64,000 nt of DNA from Cytophagales bacterium UBA2561 (GTDB lineage: Bacteria; Bacteroidota; Bacteroidia; Cytophagales; Thermoflexibacteraceae), in the NCBI GenBank assembly GCA_002340355.1, contig DDLX01000033.1, positions 62,001-126,000 on the forward strand, written 5' to 3'. The translations under genes were made by a program, and so were the position numbers. Within the stretch, counting starts at the first letter, position 1; each line of letters starts with the position of its first letter. The notes under the pieces were generated by a model that had not been told where the DNA came from, did not search any database, and worked only from the letters and a program-made list of their open reading frames with translations. This document shows positions 51,079-60,346 of the stretch, piece after piece.

Positions 51079-53040
51079 ATGAATGACCTTGATTTAAGAT
51101 ACTTCGGATTATTAGCCCAAAAATTCCCTACGGTAGCCGCAGCAACCACCGAAATCATTAACCTTCAGGCAATTTTAAATTTGCCCAAAGGCTCAGAACA
51201 CTTTCTGAGTGATATTCATGGGGAATCAGAAGCTTTCTCACACGTTATGCGGAATGCTTCGGGGATTATCCGTAAAAAAATTGATGATGTATTTGGTGAT
51301 ACACTTTCCCAGCCCGAAAAACGAAAACTTGCCACTCTAATTTATTATCCACAAGAGAAACTTAAACACGAAGCAAGCATACAAGTTAATTTTGAGGCAT
51401 GGCTTGAAGAATCCATTTATCGTATGATTCGAGTCGCTAAAAATATCGTTTCCAAATATACTCGTTCTAAAGTCAGAAAAGCATTAAATCCTGACTTTCA
51501 ATATATTATTGAAGAACTTCTGCAAGAACGTCACAATCACTTTAATAAACAGAAATATTATCAAGAGATTGTAAGCACGATTTTGGAACTTGACCGAGGA
51601 CGAGAATTTATTACTGCCTTATCCGAATTAATTCGCCGTTTGGCAGTCGATAGGTTACATATTATTGGGGATATTTATGACCGAGGTCCTGGAGCAGAGA
51701 AAATTATGGATGAACTCATTAAACACCATTCGGTAGATATTCAGTGGGGAAACCATGATATGATTTGGATGGGGGCAGCAGTAGGTTCAGAGGCTTGTAT
51801 GGCAAATGCCATTCGGATTGCATTGCGTTATGGACATACCAATACATTAGAAGTAGGTTATGGTATTAATTTATTACCATTAGCTACTTTAGCTTTAGAT
51901 TTTTATGCAGATGAAGAAAATCCGAAATTTACGCCTAAAAATGAAGCTAAAAATGCCTATCTCGGACGAGAAGTTCGACTAAAACGAGCTATGCACAAAG
52001 CTATTACGATCTTACAATTCAAATTAGAAGGACAGGCAATTCAGCGTAATCCTGACTTTGAAATGGAAGATCGTCTGTTATTAGATAAAATCAATTTTGA
52101 GAATTATACCGTTACGATTGGTGATGCGGTTTACCCTTTGAATGATGGTAATTTCAGTACGATTGATCCTAAAAATCCTTATGAACTTTCAGAACGAGAA
52201 GCCGAAACTATTGCTCAGTTACGAAATGCTTTTATGAAGAGTGAAAAACTCCAAAAGCATGCTCGTTTTCTATTCGAAAAAGGGTCAATGTACTTAACAT
52301 ATAACTCAAACTTATTGCTACATGGTTGTGTCCCCCTAACAAAAGAGGGTGATTTTGAGGCTTTTAAATATAATGGGGAAGTAGCCAAAGGAAAATCATT
52401 GACGTTTTTATTTGATAAATATGTTCGACAAGCCTATGCAGATAAGAAACGTCCAAATAGCCATGCGGGTCGGGATATGATGTGGTATTTATGGTGTGGA
52501 GCAAAATCGCCTATTTTTGGGAAAGACCAAATGACGACTTTTGAGCGGTATTTTATAAATGATAAACTCACGCATAAAGAACATAAGAATGCCTATTTCA
52601 ACCTTCGAGATGATGAAACTACTTGTCGTAAAATTCTCAAGGAATTTGATTTAGACCCAGACACAGCTCATATTTTTAATGGACATGTTCCTGTAGCGGT
52701 TGTAGCAGGCGAAAATCCACTCAAGGCAGGCGGAAAACTTTTGGTCATTGATGGAGGGTTCTCTAAAGCTTATCAATCCAAAACAGGAATTGCAGGTTAT
52801 ACGTTAATTAGTAATTCGTATGGTTTACAATTAGTGGCTCATGAAGCCTTCGAATCACGCAAAAAAGCCATCGAAGAGGAACAAGATATCCATTCTTCAC
52901 GCACTATTTTGGAAGAAACAGGCTATCGAATTCGTATTAAAGATACCGATACAGGAGTGGAATTGACACAACAAATCGAAGAACTCAAGACCTTACTAAA
53001 TCTCTATCGAGAGGGGGTTGTGAAGGAACATACTAATTAG
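51079..53040 (+). CDS. fbp: Fructose-1,6-bisphosphatase class III
   Basis: 653 residues, typical length of the Firmicutes/Bacteroidota class III enzyme. Metallophosphatase motifs in order: FLSDIHGE (about 43), IIGDIYDRGPGAE (about 197), WGNHDM (about 220), then NSHAGRDMMWYLWCG (about 470) and IFNGHVPVAV (about 535). Removes the 1-phosphate of fructose 1,6-bisphosphate, the committed step of gluconeogenesis. N-terminus NDLDLRYFGLLAQKFPTVAAA matches the family, supporting ATG at 51079. Single gene ending in a strong terminator. Confidence 0.96.
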   Translation: MNDLDLRYFGLLAQKFPTVAAATTEIINLQAILNLPKGSEHFLSDIHGESEAFSHVMRNASGIIRKKIDDVFGDTLSQPEKRKLATLIYYPQEKLKHEASIQVNFEAWLEESIYRMIRVAKNIVSKYTRSKVRKALNPDFQYIIEELLQERHNHFNKQKYYQEIVSTILELDRGREFITALSELIRRLAVDRLHIIGDIYDRGPGAEKIMDELIKHHSVDIQWGNHDMIWMGAAVGSEACMANAIRIALRYGHTNTLEVGYGINLLPLATLALDFYADEENPKFTPKNEAKNAYLGREVRLKRAMHKAITILQFKLEGQAIQRNPDFEMEDRLLLDKINFENYTVTIGDAVYPLNDGNFSTIDPKNPYELSEREAETIAQLRNAFMKSEKLQKHARFLFEKGSMYLTYNSNLLLHGCVPLTKEGDFEAFKYNGEVAKGKSLTFLFDKYVRQAYADKKRPNSHAGRDMMWYLWCGAKSPIFGKDQMTTFERYFINDKLTHKEHKNAYFNLRDDETTCRKILKEFDLDPDTAHIFNGHVPVAVVAGENPLKAGGKLLVIDGGFSKAYQSKTGIAGYTLISNSYGLQLVAHEAFESRKKAIEEEQDIHSSRTILEETGYRIRIKDTDTGVELTQQIEELKTLLNLYREGVVKEHTN

Positions 53041-53052
53041 TTTTAAACATTG

Positions 53053-53097
53053 TTTTTGAACCTATCAAAAAAATAAAAAATTTGATAGGTTCAAAAA
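53053..53097. terminator. fbp terminator, perfect 17-bp stem
   Basis: TTTTTGAACCTATCAAA (53053-53069) and TTTGATAGGTTCAAAAA (53081-53097), 11-nt loop, starting 12 bp past the fbp stop. It overlaps the end of the convergent acyltransferase relic. Confidence 0.85.
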
Positions 53098-53658
53098 TAT
53101 CCCAAAATTTGAATCAATCCTCTCAGATGATTTACTTGCTTTGTAATCTTTTTTGGGTGTTGTTTCTTATGATTCCTTCTGAATTTTATTGAACAAGACT
53201 TGGAAAACAGGTAGATAATGAGTGGAACGAAAATATAAAATTGTTCTTCATAACAAATTGTCCAGAGATGGCTCGTAAAAGAAAGTAAAAGAAATAGAAC
53301 TGTATCCCTCAAAAATACAAAGTAAATTATCAGAAAAAGTAAGAAAACCAACTAATCGATAAAAAGGCAAAGTAGATTCTGTCAGAACATCATAGATTAT
53401 ACAAGCAAAGATAAATACAAAATATAAGGGCCAAATTCTAAGTATCCTTCGAATATAAAAACGTTGAAAATTAATACCTTGAGTAGATTGATGCTCTATA
53501 CGTAACAGTTTGGTAAATAAAAAAGCGGATAAAACGAAAAACAAATCCACTCCAATCCAACCGTAATGATTCAATAAGGGTAGATAGAAGAAAAATTCTC
53601 TAAATAAAGGATGATGATGAATAAAAACTAGCAAAAATGCAAAAAAAACATAAGCCAT
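53091..53658 (-). pseudogene. Truncated, frameshifted acyltransferase-3 (OafA/YrhL-like)
   Basis: Two overlapping frames join: 53248-53658 (LFREFFFYLPLLNHYGWIGV, DLFFVLSAFLFTKLLRIE, FYIRRILRIWPLYFVFIF) and 53091-53351 (SFTSHLWTICYEEQFYIFVP). GWIGVDLFFVLSAFL and SHLWTICYEEQFY are the family motifs for N-terminal membrane helices and the active-site loop. The real family has about 350 residues and ten helices; here only about 170 remain across a frameshift near 53300, and the N-terminal HHGR region and the C-terminal helices are missing. No functional enzyme is expected. Confidence 0.8.
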
Positions 53659-53856
53659 CTAATTCAGGAAGATAAAAGTGTGTATGTTGTTTCTGCATGA
53701 GATAATAAAATTTTATTGACTTTATTAAAATTAAAGAGAGCTAAAGCTACTCTTCTTTTTTTATAAAGATTAGTAATTTAAATAAATTAATAATAATAGT
53801 TTCATAAGTCACATATCACCATAAACTTGAATGTAATAAGAACAATAAATTGATAA

Positions 53857-54768
53857 TTAAGGATACTGATATCCATACTTTGTCGTAATATCAGATTTTT
53901 TCAGAATTTGAACCGAAACTTCCATTTCAATATCGTTATAAGGACGGTCTCGTTGGTCTTTGTTTTCTTTCACAATTTTATCAATAGCCTCTAGTCCTAT
54001 CAAAACCTGTCCAAAAACGGTATATTCATTATCCAAAAAAGGTACTCCACCTTTTTCCGCATAGTCTTGTTGAATTTTGGGAGACCATTTTCGAGCTGTC
54101 AAATCAACTTTAAAGAGCTGTTCAATCGTGTCTTTCTGTGATAATAATAATTCTTGAATGGCTTGATTATCTTGTTGATTTTGCAATCGAATAAATTCTA
54201 ACTTTAGTTCATCAAAACCCTCCTTATCAATAAGTTGAAAGAATAATTTTTGCAATTTGACAATATTGATACTAAGTTGTTCAAGTTCTTGAGTCGTATG
54301 TTTTTTTCCTTGTACGATATAAAATTGTGAACCATTTGACTCTTTTTTAGGATTAACTTGGTCTCCTAATCTAGCAGCAGCTATTGCCCCTCGAACATGG
54401 TATAAATCTGGCTGAAACTCAGCAGGAATAGTATAGCCAATATCACCTTGTCCTAAAGGCTCGCCTGCTCCTGCCTCTTTAGAATCGGGATCGCCCCCCT
54501 GAATCATAAAGTCCTCAATTATTCGATGGAATAATGTTCCATCATAAAATCCTTCTTGAGCTAATTTGATAAAATTTGCTTTGTGTTGTGGTGTTTTATC
54601 AAACAAAATGGCTTTCATTTCGCCATAATCTGTTTTGATAGTAATCAAATAATCCTCATCTGAAGTAGGTTGTGGTGAGGAATCTTGTTTGGACTTTGGC
54701 GTATCTTGGCATCCTCCTGCTCCGAATAAAAGAGCGAAACACAAAAAAAATAAAGTATTGATTTTCAT
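53857..54768 (-). CDS. Cyclophilin-type peptidyl-prolyl isomerase, lipoprotein
   Basis: 303 residues from ATG at 54768 (MKINTLFFLCFALLFGAGGC). Lipobox GAGGC marks it as a lipoprotein with Cys20. The cyclophilin domain starts about residue 45 (ITIKTDYGEMKAILFDKTPQ) with FHRIIEDFMIQGGDP carrying the catalytic Arg, and ESNGSQFYIVQGKKH, followed by an inserted helical segment of about 75 residues before the last strand FLDNEYTVFGQVLIGLEAIDKI. Catalyses proline cis-trans isomerisation for envelope proteins. The insert is a feature of Bacteroidota cyclophilins. Single gene with no adjacent partner. Confidence 0.94.
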   Translation of the reverse strand: MKINTLFFLCFALLFGAGGCQDTPKSKQDSSPQPTSDEDYLITIKTDYGEMKAILFDKTPQHKANFIKLAQEGFYDGTLFHRIIEDFMIQGGDPDSKEAGAGEPLGQGDIGYTIPAEFQPDLYHVRGAIAAARLGDQVNPKKESNGSQFYIVQGKKHTTQELEQLSINIVKLQKLFFQLIDKEGFDELKLEFIRLQNQQDNQAIQELLLSQKDTIEQLFKVDLTARKWSPKIQQDYAEKGGVPFLDNEYTVFGQVLIGLEAIDKIVKENKDQRDRPYNDIEMEVSVQILKKSDITTKYGYQYP

Positions 54769-54892
54769 TTGATTATATAACAAATAAGTCTAAAAATTTC
54801 TTGTAAGATTATCATTTTTCATTTTAAATGTGTAATTTAGAAAACCTTTGACTTATTCAACAAGTTTAGAGCAAAAATTTTAAGGTAATTTT

Positions 54893-55780
54893 ATGGCTAT
54901 TCCTGTTTATCCAATTGAGAAGTTTAACTGCTCAAATACATTGGAAATTAAAGATTTTGAAATTCATCGTTTAGAAGATTTATTACGTAGCTTAGATGGC
55001 GTGGTATTTCCACATCGTCACGCATTTTATAATATCTTGTACATTACACAAGGGCAGGGTACACATGCAATCGACTTTCAAGATTACGAAGTACACCCTG
55101 AGAGACTTTTCTTTGTTTCAGATGGGCAAGTTCACGCATGGGATCTATCTCCTGATACTCAAGGTTTTTCTCTTTTTTTTCGAGGGGATTTTATCGAACC
55201 TTATTGCGAAGATTCTTTATACGATTTCCCCTTCTTTCATAGTGCCTATCGACTCCCTTTATTACAATTAGAATCAATACCCTTCCAATCCGAAATTCAA
55301 CACTTATTTCAGCATTTATATATTGAAAATAGTAACCCATCGAAATACCGTTTGAAAATCCTGCGTTCTTTTTTGTATATTTTACTTGTCAAATTAAATG
55401 AGCATTATGAACAAAAGGCAGGACAGAAATTACGTCCAACTTCGGAGGTTTTCCGAAAGTATGAGCGAATGGTTAGTGATTATTTTCTTGAAAAAAGAGC
55501 TGTTGCCGAGTATGCGGATTCGTTAAATGTTACCTCAAATTACTTGAATACATTGACCAATAAAGCCGTTGGAAAAACAGCTAAAGCTATTATCAATGAC
55601 CGTCTAATGACCGAAGCCAAACGATTACTTATCAATTCAGAGCGTACTGTTTCAGAAATAGCCTACGCACTAAATTTTAAGGATACTTCTTACTTTAGTC
55701 GTTTTTTTAAGAAACAAGAAGGGTTAAGTGCAGAGGAATTTCGGCGTAAGAAAACAGACTTATTTGAAAAATACACCTAA
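54893..55780 (+). CDS. AraC-family transcriptional regulator (second copy of this type)
   Basis: 295 residues with the same architecture as the regulator at 3050-3928: cupin-type sensor (FPHRHAFYNILYITQGQG, FFVSDGQVHAWDL) and C-terminal AraC DNA-binding domain (FLEKRAVAEYADSLNVTSNY, TVSEIAYALNFKDTSYFSRF, FFKKQEGLSAEEFR). Sensor histidines in the HRH segment could bind metal or ligand. It precedes the universal stress gene by 112 bp; regulation of that gene is possible but not shown. Confidence 0.9.
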   Translation: MAIPVYPIEKFNCSNTLEIKDFEIHRLEDLLRSLDGVVFPHRHAFYNILYITQGQGTHAIDFQDYEVHPERLFFVSDGQVHAWDLSPDTQGFSLFFRGDFIEPYCEDSLYDFPFFHSAYRLPLLQLESIPFQSEIQHLFQHLYIENSNPSKYRLKILRSFLYILLVKLNEHYEQKAGQKLRPTSEVFRKYERMVSDYFLEKRAVAEYADSLNVTSNYLNTLTNKAVGKTAKAIINDRLMTEAKRLLINSERTVSEIAYALNFKDTSYFSRFFKKQEGLSAEEFRRKKTDLFEKYT

Positions 55781-55892
55781 CATAAATTAGTAATAATCAT
55801 GTTTTTATGAAAACATTTTTGGCAAAATTTTTGACCTTAGATTACATACGTTTAGTAAATGCTTTAGCCCCCACGAAAAAATCATCAATAAA

Positions 55893-56744
55893 ATGAAAAA
55901 ACTTTTTGTCTGTACTGATTTTTCTTCTTGTTCAGAAAGCACTGTAGCCTATGCCGTTGGTTTGGCTCAACAAACAGGTGCAGAAATTATCTTATTTCAT
56001 GGTTTTTCAGTTACAACTTCACCCCGTGTTCATACACCTCCTGTTACGGTATTGGATGAAGTAACTTCGCTCCGTGAAAAAGACATTTTGAAAAAATTGC
56101 AAACTACAGCAGATAAATATCAAAAAACAACTTATAACCTTCATCACGACCGTGAGCCGATTAAGTTTCGTTTTTTGACGCACAATGGACTCCCCGAAAG
56201 TGATATTCCCGAATTTGCCGAACGTGAACAAGCCGATTTAATTTTGATGGGAGCAAAAGGAAAAAGTGCCGTAGAACGCGTTTTCTTGGGGAGTATTACA
56301 CACGCCGTTATTCGGGAAGCATTACCATGCCCATTACTGGCTGTTCCGAAAGATTTTAAGTTCCAAGAGCCTGAGCATATTGTTTTTGCAAGCCAATTTT
56401 CTGAAAATGAATTTGGTTTAGTAGATATGTTATTAAAAAACTGGGGAGAGCGTTTCGATGCCAAAATTACTTGTCTGCACATTGATTCGCCAACTGAAGA
56501 CAATCCCTCAACCACTAAGTTCAAGAATAAATATTTCTTTACGCCAAGTGACCGAATGGCTTATGAGCGTTTTACAAGTGATAATATTGCCCAATCCCTC
56601 AACCATTATTTGAATCGGAAAAGGGTGGATATGATAGCGATGCTTACGTATCGGCGTGGCTTTTTTGAGGCTCTTTTTCATCAAAGCCAAACTGAAAGTA
56701 TGCTTGAACAGGCTCGCTTGCCAATGTTGATTTATACAAAATAA
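55893..56744 (+). CDS. Universal stress protein (tandem UspA domains)
   Basis: 283 residues made of two Usp domains. The first (1-145) keeps the ATP-binding pattern G-x2-G-x9-G-S: MGAKGKSAVERVFLGSITHAV. The second (about 150-283) begins EPEHIVFASQFSENEFGLVD and has lost the glycine pattern (MLTYRRGFFEALFHQSQTE), so only the first domain is likely to bind nucleotide. Cytosolic. Role: survival under starvation, low oxygen or oxidative stress in general; no specific partner. Monocistronic with its own terminator. Confidence 0.93.
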   Translation: MKKLFVCTDFSSCSESTVAYAVGLAQQTGAEIILFHGFSVTTSPRVHTPPVTVLDEVTSLREKDILKKLQTTADKYQKTTYNLHHDREPIKFRFLTHNGLPESDIPEFAEREQADLILMGAKGKSAVERVFLGSITHAVIREALPCPLLAVPKDFKFQEPEHIVFASQFSENEFGLVDMLLKNWGERFDAKITCLHIDSPTEDNPSTTKFKNKYFFTPSDRMAYERFTSDNIAQSLNHYLNRKRVDMIAMLTYRRGFFEALFHQSQTESMLEQARLPMLIYTK

Positions 56745-56780
56745 GACGATTATTTTATTAAACAACAAAATATTAAAATT

Positions 56781-56803
56781 CACTAAGTTTTAAAAACTTG
56801 GTG
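56781..56803 (+). terminator. Terminator of the universal stress gene
   Basis: CACTAAGTTTT (56781-56791) and AAAACTTGGTG (56793-56803), one G-T pair, followed by AGTTTTTTA; 37 bp past the stop codon. Confidence 0.75.
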
Positions 56804-56877
56804 AGTTTTTTATGTCCTTATTCGTACCAAAAAATACCTTACAAAATAATTCGTAATAATATCTCATTATTCATTCC

Positions 56878-57405
56878 TCAACAAGACTCTACGACAAAAT
56901 TAAGTGGAAAACCACGAATATAAAGTGGACGACTTTGGTATTTAATTGCATCCATTCTCAATAACAAATCAAATTCTACACTTCGTAATACTTTGTTTTT
57001 CAGTTTTTTACCTGCATTCAAAACCAGTTCAGTTTTAATTTGATAATTTTCATCATAAAAATAATTTCGAAATAGATTACTCATAAAATCATGTAATGTA
57101 TTTTGATATTTTGTACGTAAACCGTCTTTATGTTCTTGGAGATAAGCCGTTTTTTTTACATTTTTTAGCTCTACCAAATACAGTTTATATTTATTCGTTT
57201 GGCAAAATTGGAGGATTAAGCAATCAACCGAAGGAGGTCTAACTTTCACATTTTTAGCATTATAAAAATCATCTACTTTGATGATCAAAATCGTTTTTCG
57301 GTCAATTTCGGGGGCAAATTCAACACAAATTTCTTGGTCTTCGCATTCTGAAACTACAAACGATTTTAGTGCTTCCTCATTTTTGAGTCGTTCGATTAAT
57401 TCCAT
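56878..57405 (-). CDS. Small PD-(D/E)XK-like protein, partner of the ATPase upstream
   Basis: 175 residues, soluble. Residues 57-81 read RPPSVDCLILQFC then KYKLYLVELKN: Asp61, 17 residues, Glu79-Leu-Lys81, the arrangement P-x-x-D ... E-x-K of PD-(D/E)XK nucleases, with predicted strands between. The C-terminal half is helical with basic patches (KKLKNKVLRS, DAIKYQSRPLYIRG). Its first 10 bp overlap the end of the ATPase gene, so they are translationally coupled. I do not recognise a named family. Function as an effector nuclease is inference from motif and context. Confidence 0.6.
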   Translation of the reverse strand: MELIERLKNEEALKSFVVSECEDQEICVEFAPEIDRKTILIIKVDDFYNAKNVKVRPPSVDCLILQFCQTNKYKLYLVELKNVKKTAYLQEHKDGLRTKYQNTLHDFMSNLFRNYFYDENYQIKTELVLNAGKKLKNKVLRSVEFDLLLRMDAIKYQSRPLYIRGFPLNFVVESC

Positions 57406-58796
57406 TCGTCTGAAATGTCTAAGCGTTCTTGGTATAATTGTTCTGAGGTTTCCGCGAAATTATGGTCAGAAATGCCGTACTCCGAGGGTTTCGAATCTTC
57501 ACTCACGATGCTTCCTTTTTTGGTGTCTATCATGTGGTACACCGCAATTTTATCAGTTTCAATGGATTTTCGAAGTAATAAGTTATTGATTTTGTTGAAG
57601 ATATAATTACTGTGAGTGGTCATTACGATTTTGACTTTGTGTTTGGTTAGCTCCAAAAATATCTCTGTTAGTAAAACTTGGATTTTGGGATGCAAATGCG
57701 CTTCGGGTTCTTCGATAAAAATAATTTTGTATTTGTCTTCGTCTTCACGACTCATTAAATATTTCAAATGTGCTACAATCGGCGCAATTTCCGAAACCAT
57801 CGAAGACGTTTCTGAAAGATTTAATTTTAATGAAATATCTGAACTCACATACTCTAATTTTTTAGTATTTTCATTAAATACGATTTTTGCTTTTAATAAT
57901 TTTTGTTCAATTTTTTCGGCGAATTCTTGATAAATATTTTCCTGATTTTTGACCTGAATTGTAGAAATATTTAGGAAATAATCGGCAATTGGTTCAGGTA
58001 AAGCAGGAATTTCGATTTTTTGATTTATTTGATACCGAAATTGAGATAATTCCGCAAAAACTGAGCTTAATGAATTCATTCCCTCATATAAACCTGACCG
58101 AGAGGCAGGAAGAAAATAAATATCACTATTTTGCGTAACGTGTGAGAATAACCAAAAATAAGTTTCATAGGTATCTCCTCTTATATCATTTCTAAATGAT
58201 TCATTATTACTAACTAAATCATTGATTTTTTTTCTATAATAAATGGAACTTCCGTCAGTAAATGAACTATATGAAGCGTTATCTTCGAGAGACCTGATTT
58301 TTACCTTAATGCTACGGTTTTCAAATCCTGTAATTTTGCTTATAATCAGTTTATTTTTTTTATTTACTAAATTTATTTTTATTTTAGAAGATATCTGCAA
58401 AAAAATATTAATTTCATTATTTGAATTATGGTTTTTCAAATTATTGAAATTCCCTGATAATGAATTAATAAACGATTTTTCAATTTTTGAAATTAATAAC
58501 TCTTGAATAACTTGTTTTAGAAGCTCAATGTAATAGGATGTTATCAAAATTTCCTTTTTATCTCCTTTTATAATTTCTTCATCAACCTTGGAACACAGCC
58601 TATTAAGTACAGTTTCGTTTTTTAGTGAACTCATAAAACTGGGCTTTTCACGTGGCAAATTCTTCAAAATCAAATAAATCGCTGACATGGCATAGGATTT
58701 CCCGATATTATTTTCGCCATAAATCACATGAAAATCCTTCTCTAAGTCGAATTCAAAATCATGAATGGGTCCGAAGTTTTTAAGGTGTATTTTCAT
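57396..58796 (-). CDS. ABC/AAA-15-type ATPase of a putative defence cassette
   Basis: 466 residues. Single ABC-like ATPase interrupted by a long helical insert (about 50-225): Walker A YGENNIGKSYAMSAIYL (Lys33-Ser34), LPASRSGLYEGM (about 229-240), signature-like LSETSSMVSEIAP (about 328-340), Walker B IIFIEEPEAHLHPKIQ (about 358-373) and H-loop MTTHSNYIF (His395). This wording (GENNIGKS, EEPEAHLHP, TTHS) is typical of OLD/AAA_15 ATPases that pair with nucleases in anti-phage systems such as PARIS, Septu and Gabija; no TOPRIM domain is fused. The insert region is very AT-rich (58180-58560), suggesting acquisition from elsewhere. It is followed with a 10-bp overlap by the small nuclease-like gene. 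Confidence 0.88.
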   Translation of the reverse strand: MKIHLKNFGPIHDFEFDLEKDFHVIYGENNIGKSYAMSAIYLILKNLPREKPSFMSSLKNETVLNRLCSKVDEEIIKGDKKEILITSYYIELLKQVIQELLISKIEKSFINSLSGNFNNLKNHNSNNEINIFLQISSKIKINLVNKKNKLIISKITGFENRSIKVKIRSLEDNASYSSFTDGSSIYYRKKINDLVSNNESFRNDIRGDTYETYFWLFSHVTQNSDIYFLPASRSGLYEGMNSLSSVFAELSQFRYQINQKIEIPALPEPIADYFLNISTIQVKNQENIYQEFAEKIEQKLLKAKIVFNENTKKLEYVSSDISLKLNLSETSSMVSEIAPIVAHLKYLMSREDEDKYKIIFIEEPEAHLHPKIQVLLTEIFLELTKHKVKIVMTTHSNYIFNKINNLLLRKSIETDKIAVYHMIDTKKGSIVSEDSKPSEYGISDHNFAETSEQLYQERLDISDEWN

Positions 58797-58871
58797 TAGT
58801 TTTTCACTTCATTTTTGCCAAAAATAACTAAAATTTCGTTCAAGATGTTCATTTTAAAAATTTCACAAAAT

Positions 58872-60044
58872 CTATTTCAAAAATGCTCTACGACTTAGTA
58901 TATAACGTACCGAAATATAAATTGGAGCCAAAACAAACCCGCCTATACTTCCTAGGGCAATCACTAAAATTAGGATAATTTTACTCCAAATTTTACTAAA
59001 AAACACCTGTGTTCGAGGGGTGTATTTTCGATAAGGGGAAAGCAATAAAATATTGGCTAAAATCAATGAAATAACAATACCTGCAATTGGAATAAATCCT
59101 AAACCGATGGACAAAATCACTAATATTGTAAATCGCTTATCTAAAAATCGTACAAATTCTTTTTGTTGTTCTGATTCAAAAATCGTCGTACCACAAGACG
59201 AGCAAGTTTGTTGTTTTTGATGTGCTTTTAATTTTTCGGCACAATGCGGACAACGTCTGTAAACCAATAAATCCAAAGCATGATTTTTTTGATTTTGAAC
59301 TGATTTTAAAGTATTTTGACCAACAAACCCAATCTTTTTAGCATCACTTTGTGCTGTCCCACAATTTTTGCAATGTGGTGCAATCGGATGAATCTTCATG
59401 TGACAATTGGAGCAACTTACCTTTTGATTTTCTCTCTTTTTTTCTCCTCGTTTCTTAACAAAATACAACCAAGTCAGAATTGCACCAAAAACAACCAATT
59501 GGATAACTCCTGCCATCAACAAGAAAATAAACCCAAATAAAACCCAACTATCTTCAATATAACTAATTAATTTTTTGAGTCCTAAATCGCCATCGGCATC
59601 CAATTCAGTTAAAAATTCAACTGTAGATTGACGGAAAACAGTTAGGAAAAATACGCCCACCGTACAAACCAAAGCAAAAATTTGATTCAGTCCAAAACCA
59701 GCCCAATGAATGCCGCCTAACACTTCGGCGGTTTGTGGGTCAGCAAACCCAAATTGAACAATGGCATAAACGACTGGTTTTAGATATTTTTCAGCTTCGG
59801 ACATTACTTGCTGAATATCAGGGTTTTTATCTGCCCAAATTTCAGCTATCGAAAGCAAAAATAAAACCAAAATAACGATAGGCTTTGTAAGCCAAATATC
59901 AGGAGTAGATGCTTCAGGTGCTTCAATAAATGGGACAAATTTTGGGTATTTCAACATAAAAGCCGTCATAAAAGCAGGTAAAAAGGTGCGCGAAGCGAAC
60001 AATGGAATCGACCCTGTTGCCCAGACAATAAAAGCATTATTCAT
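58872..60044 (-). CDS. Membrane protein with DUF4126-like N-terminus and zinc ribbons
   Basis: 390 residues. First 200 residues hydrophobic and DUF4126-like (FIVWATGSIPLFASRTFLPA, GGIHWAGFGLNQIFALVCTV). A short cytosolic centre carries two pairs of cysteine knuckles: CSNCHMKIHPIAPHCKNC (residues about 212-229) and CPHCAEKL...CSSCG (about 263-285), both zinc-ribbon like. The C-terminal part has further helices (ILVILSIGLGFIPIAGIVIS, IILILVIALGSIGGFVLAP). Function unknown. It sits 75 bp upstream of the ATPase-nuclease pair on the same strand; whether it belongs to that cassette is unclear. Confidence 0.75.
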   Translation of the reverse strand: MNNAFIVWATGSIPLFASRTFLPAFMTAFMLKYPKFVPFIEAPEASTPDIWLTKPIVILVLFLLSIAEIWADKNPDIQQVMSEAEKYLKPVVYAIVQFGFADPQTAEVLGGIHWAGFGLNQIFALVCTVGVFFLTVFRQSTVEFLTELDADGDLGLKKLISYIEDSWVLFGFIFLLMAGVIQLVVFGAILTWLYFVKKRGEKKRENQKVSCSNCHMKIHPIAPHCKNCGTAQSDAKKIGFVGQNTLKSVQNQKNHALDLLVYRRCPHCAEKLKAHQKQQTCSSCGTTIFESEQQKEFVRFLDKRFTILVILSIGLGFIPIAGIVISLILANILLLSPYRKYTPRTQVFFSKIWSKIILILVIALGSIGGFVLAPIYISVRYILSRRAFLK

Positions 60045-60151
60045 AGTGTTATGTAATTTCAGATATTAAAAAATGGAGCTAAAAATAAGGCGGAAAATAA
60101 TCAAAAAAGTCGTATTTTACGTTTAATACTTAAATCTGACACCCAAAATAT

Positions 60152-60346
60152 CTAGGAATATTTTCCAGAACGTTTCCCAAAATAACTTTTCTTTGCACTT
60201 TCGTAATAAAAAGAAAATGACTTCTTTATTTTGTTCGCTAAATTTCTCGTATCTTCATTATTTAATGGCTTACTTTCTTTAGTACAATACGTTGATATGT
60301 TCCGAATTTCGTCAGAATTATAACCATAAAATAAATATGTATTCAA
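60152..60346 (-). CDS. Small open frame, doubtful
   Basis: 64 codons: MNTYLFYGYNSDEIRNIST start, ending SAKKSYFGKRSGKYS. Composition looks protein-like, but it overlaps the start of the divergent protease by 10 bp, has no recognised family and no clear promoter. It may be a remnant. Confidence 0.2.
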   Translation of the reverse strand: MNTYLFYGYNSDEIRNISTYCTKESKPLNNEDTRNLANKIKKSFSFYYESAKKSYFGKRSGKYS

